A program made the translations under genes and the position numbers. Source: Pelodera strongyloides (Eukaryota > Nematoda > Chromadorea > Rhabditida > Rhabditidae). From it: a DNA stretch of 64,000 nucleotides. The DNA lies in the NCBI GenBank assembly GCA_036852015.1, contig JAANDG010000007.1:682001-746000 (forward strand), written 5' to 3'. Shown piece after piece: positions 63,815-64,000 of the stretch (position 1 is the first letter of the stretch; each line of letters opens with the position of its first letter). The notes beneath the pieces are model-generated. The model saw only the letters and a program-made list of their open reading frames with translations. It was not told the origin of the DNA and ran no database searches.

Positions 63815-63835
63815 CTGAATGGATAGAAGTTAACT

Positions 63836-64000
63836 TTAAAGCCGTATTGTAACCACTTTGGAAGATTTGCATGTGATACGAATTTACGAATATCCTATGT
63901 ATCCTTGTTATTTTGGTGCCAGTAAGCCGGAAGCTTCGGACGGGCACCAAATTTTGCATAGGATACACAAGAAATTCGTATCATATGCAAATTTCCCAAG
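63836..64000. mobile_element. Palindromic TTAA element, family E, cut by the window end
   Basis: Starts TTAAAGCCGTATTG, 22 nt upstream of the HDAC exon acceptor at 63814. It shares the CCTATGTATCC and GGCACCAAATTTTGCATAGG inverted blocks with the element at 36086-36256. The right terminus is outside the window. A half copy of the same interior is seen at about 10553-10617. Confidence 0.6.

Overview
The window looks like nematode nuclear DNA: AT-rich, intron-rich, and full of short dispersed repeats and (GA/CT)n tracts. The strongest clue is a complete FMRFamide-like neuropeptide precursor at 50710-51803 (minus) whose mature peptides include [14 protein letters not shown], the peptide of C. 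elegans flp-22. Supporting signs are a 22-nt sequence close to the nematode SL1 spliced leader (3131-3152), short runs of TTAGGC (the nematode telomere hexamer), and TTTCAG/TTTTCAG splice acceptors. The genus cannot be named from the sequence. Introns are long (up to 11 kb), unlike Caenorhabditis.

Layout. All four recognised host genes lie on the minus strand. From right to left they are: (1) the 3' end of a class I histone deacetylase (hda-1-like; four last exons, 62588-63814; the 5' part is beyond the window); (2) a gene-poor 10.8 kb; (3) the complete flp-22-like precursor; (4) a complete nine-exon kinase of the testis-specific serine kinase (TSSK) type, 46236-49321, 316 aa; (5) a 6.7 kb repeat-rich spacer; (6) an LTR retrotransposon, 36825-39512, with LTRs identical by eye and a gag-protease frame joined directly to the integrase C-terminus, so reverse transcriptase, RNase H and most of integrase are missing; (7) a GC-rich block at 33.95-35.0 kb that may start a plus-strand gene; (8) the 5' third of the window, 1-33847, occupied by the N-terminal 1285 codons of an ANC-1/nesprin (SYNE) protein in 31 exons. 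The CH1-CH2 actin-binding domain is encoded at 18.3-33.8 kb and a spectrin-repeat-like rod follows, running off the left edge.

Every exon junction of the ANC-1 (31 exons), kinase (9), flp-22 (3) and HDAC (4) models was checked by hand for GT/AG and reading phase. The frame stays open throughout. No homology search was available; family calls come from recognisable motifs.

The rest is mobile or repetitive DNA. There are several families of palindromic elements flanked by TTAA (piggyBac-type target site), tRNA-derived SINE-like pieces, a GGTGACC-rich family clustered around the kinase, minisatellites, and (GA)n arrays. One TTAA family repeatedly sits within 50 nt of exon boundaries. The genes do not form an evident pathway or operon: ANC-1 anchors nuclei to actin, the HDAC acts on chromatin, the kinase is of a sperm-associated family, and flp-22 is neuronal.
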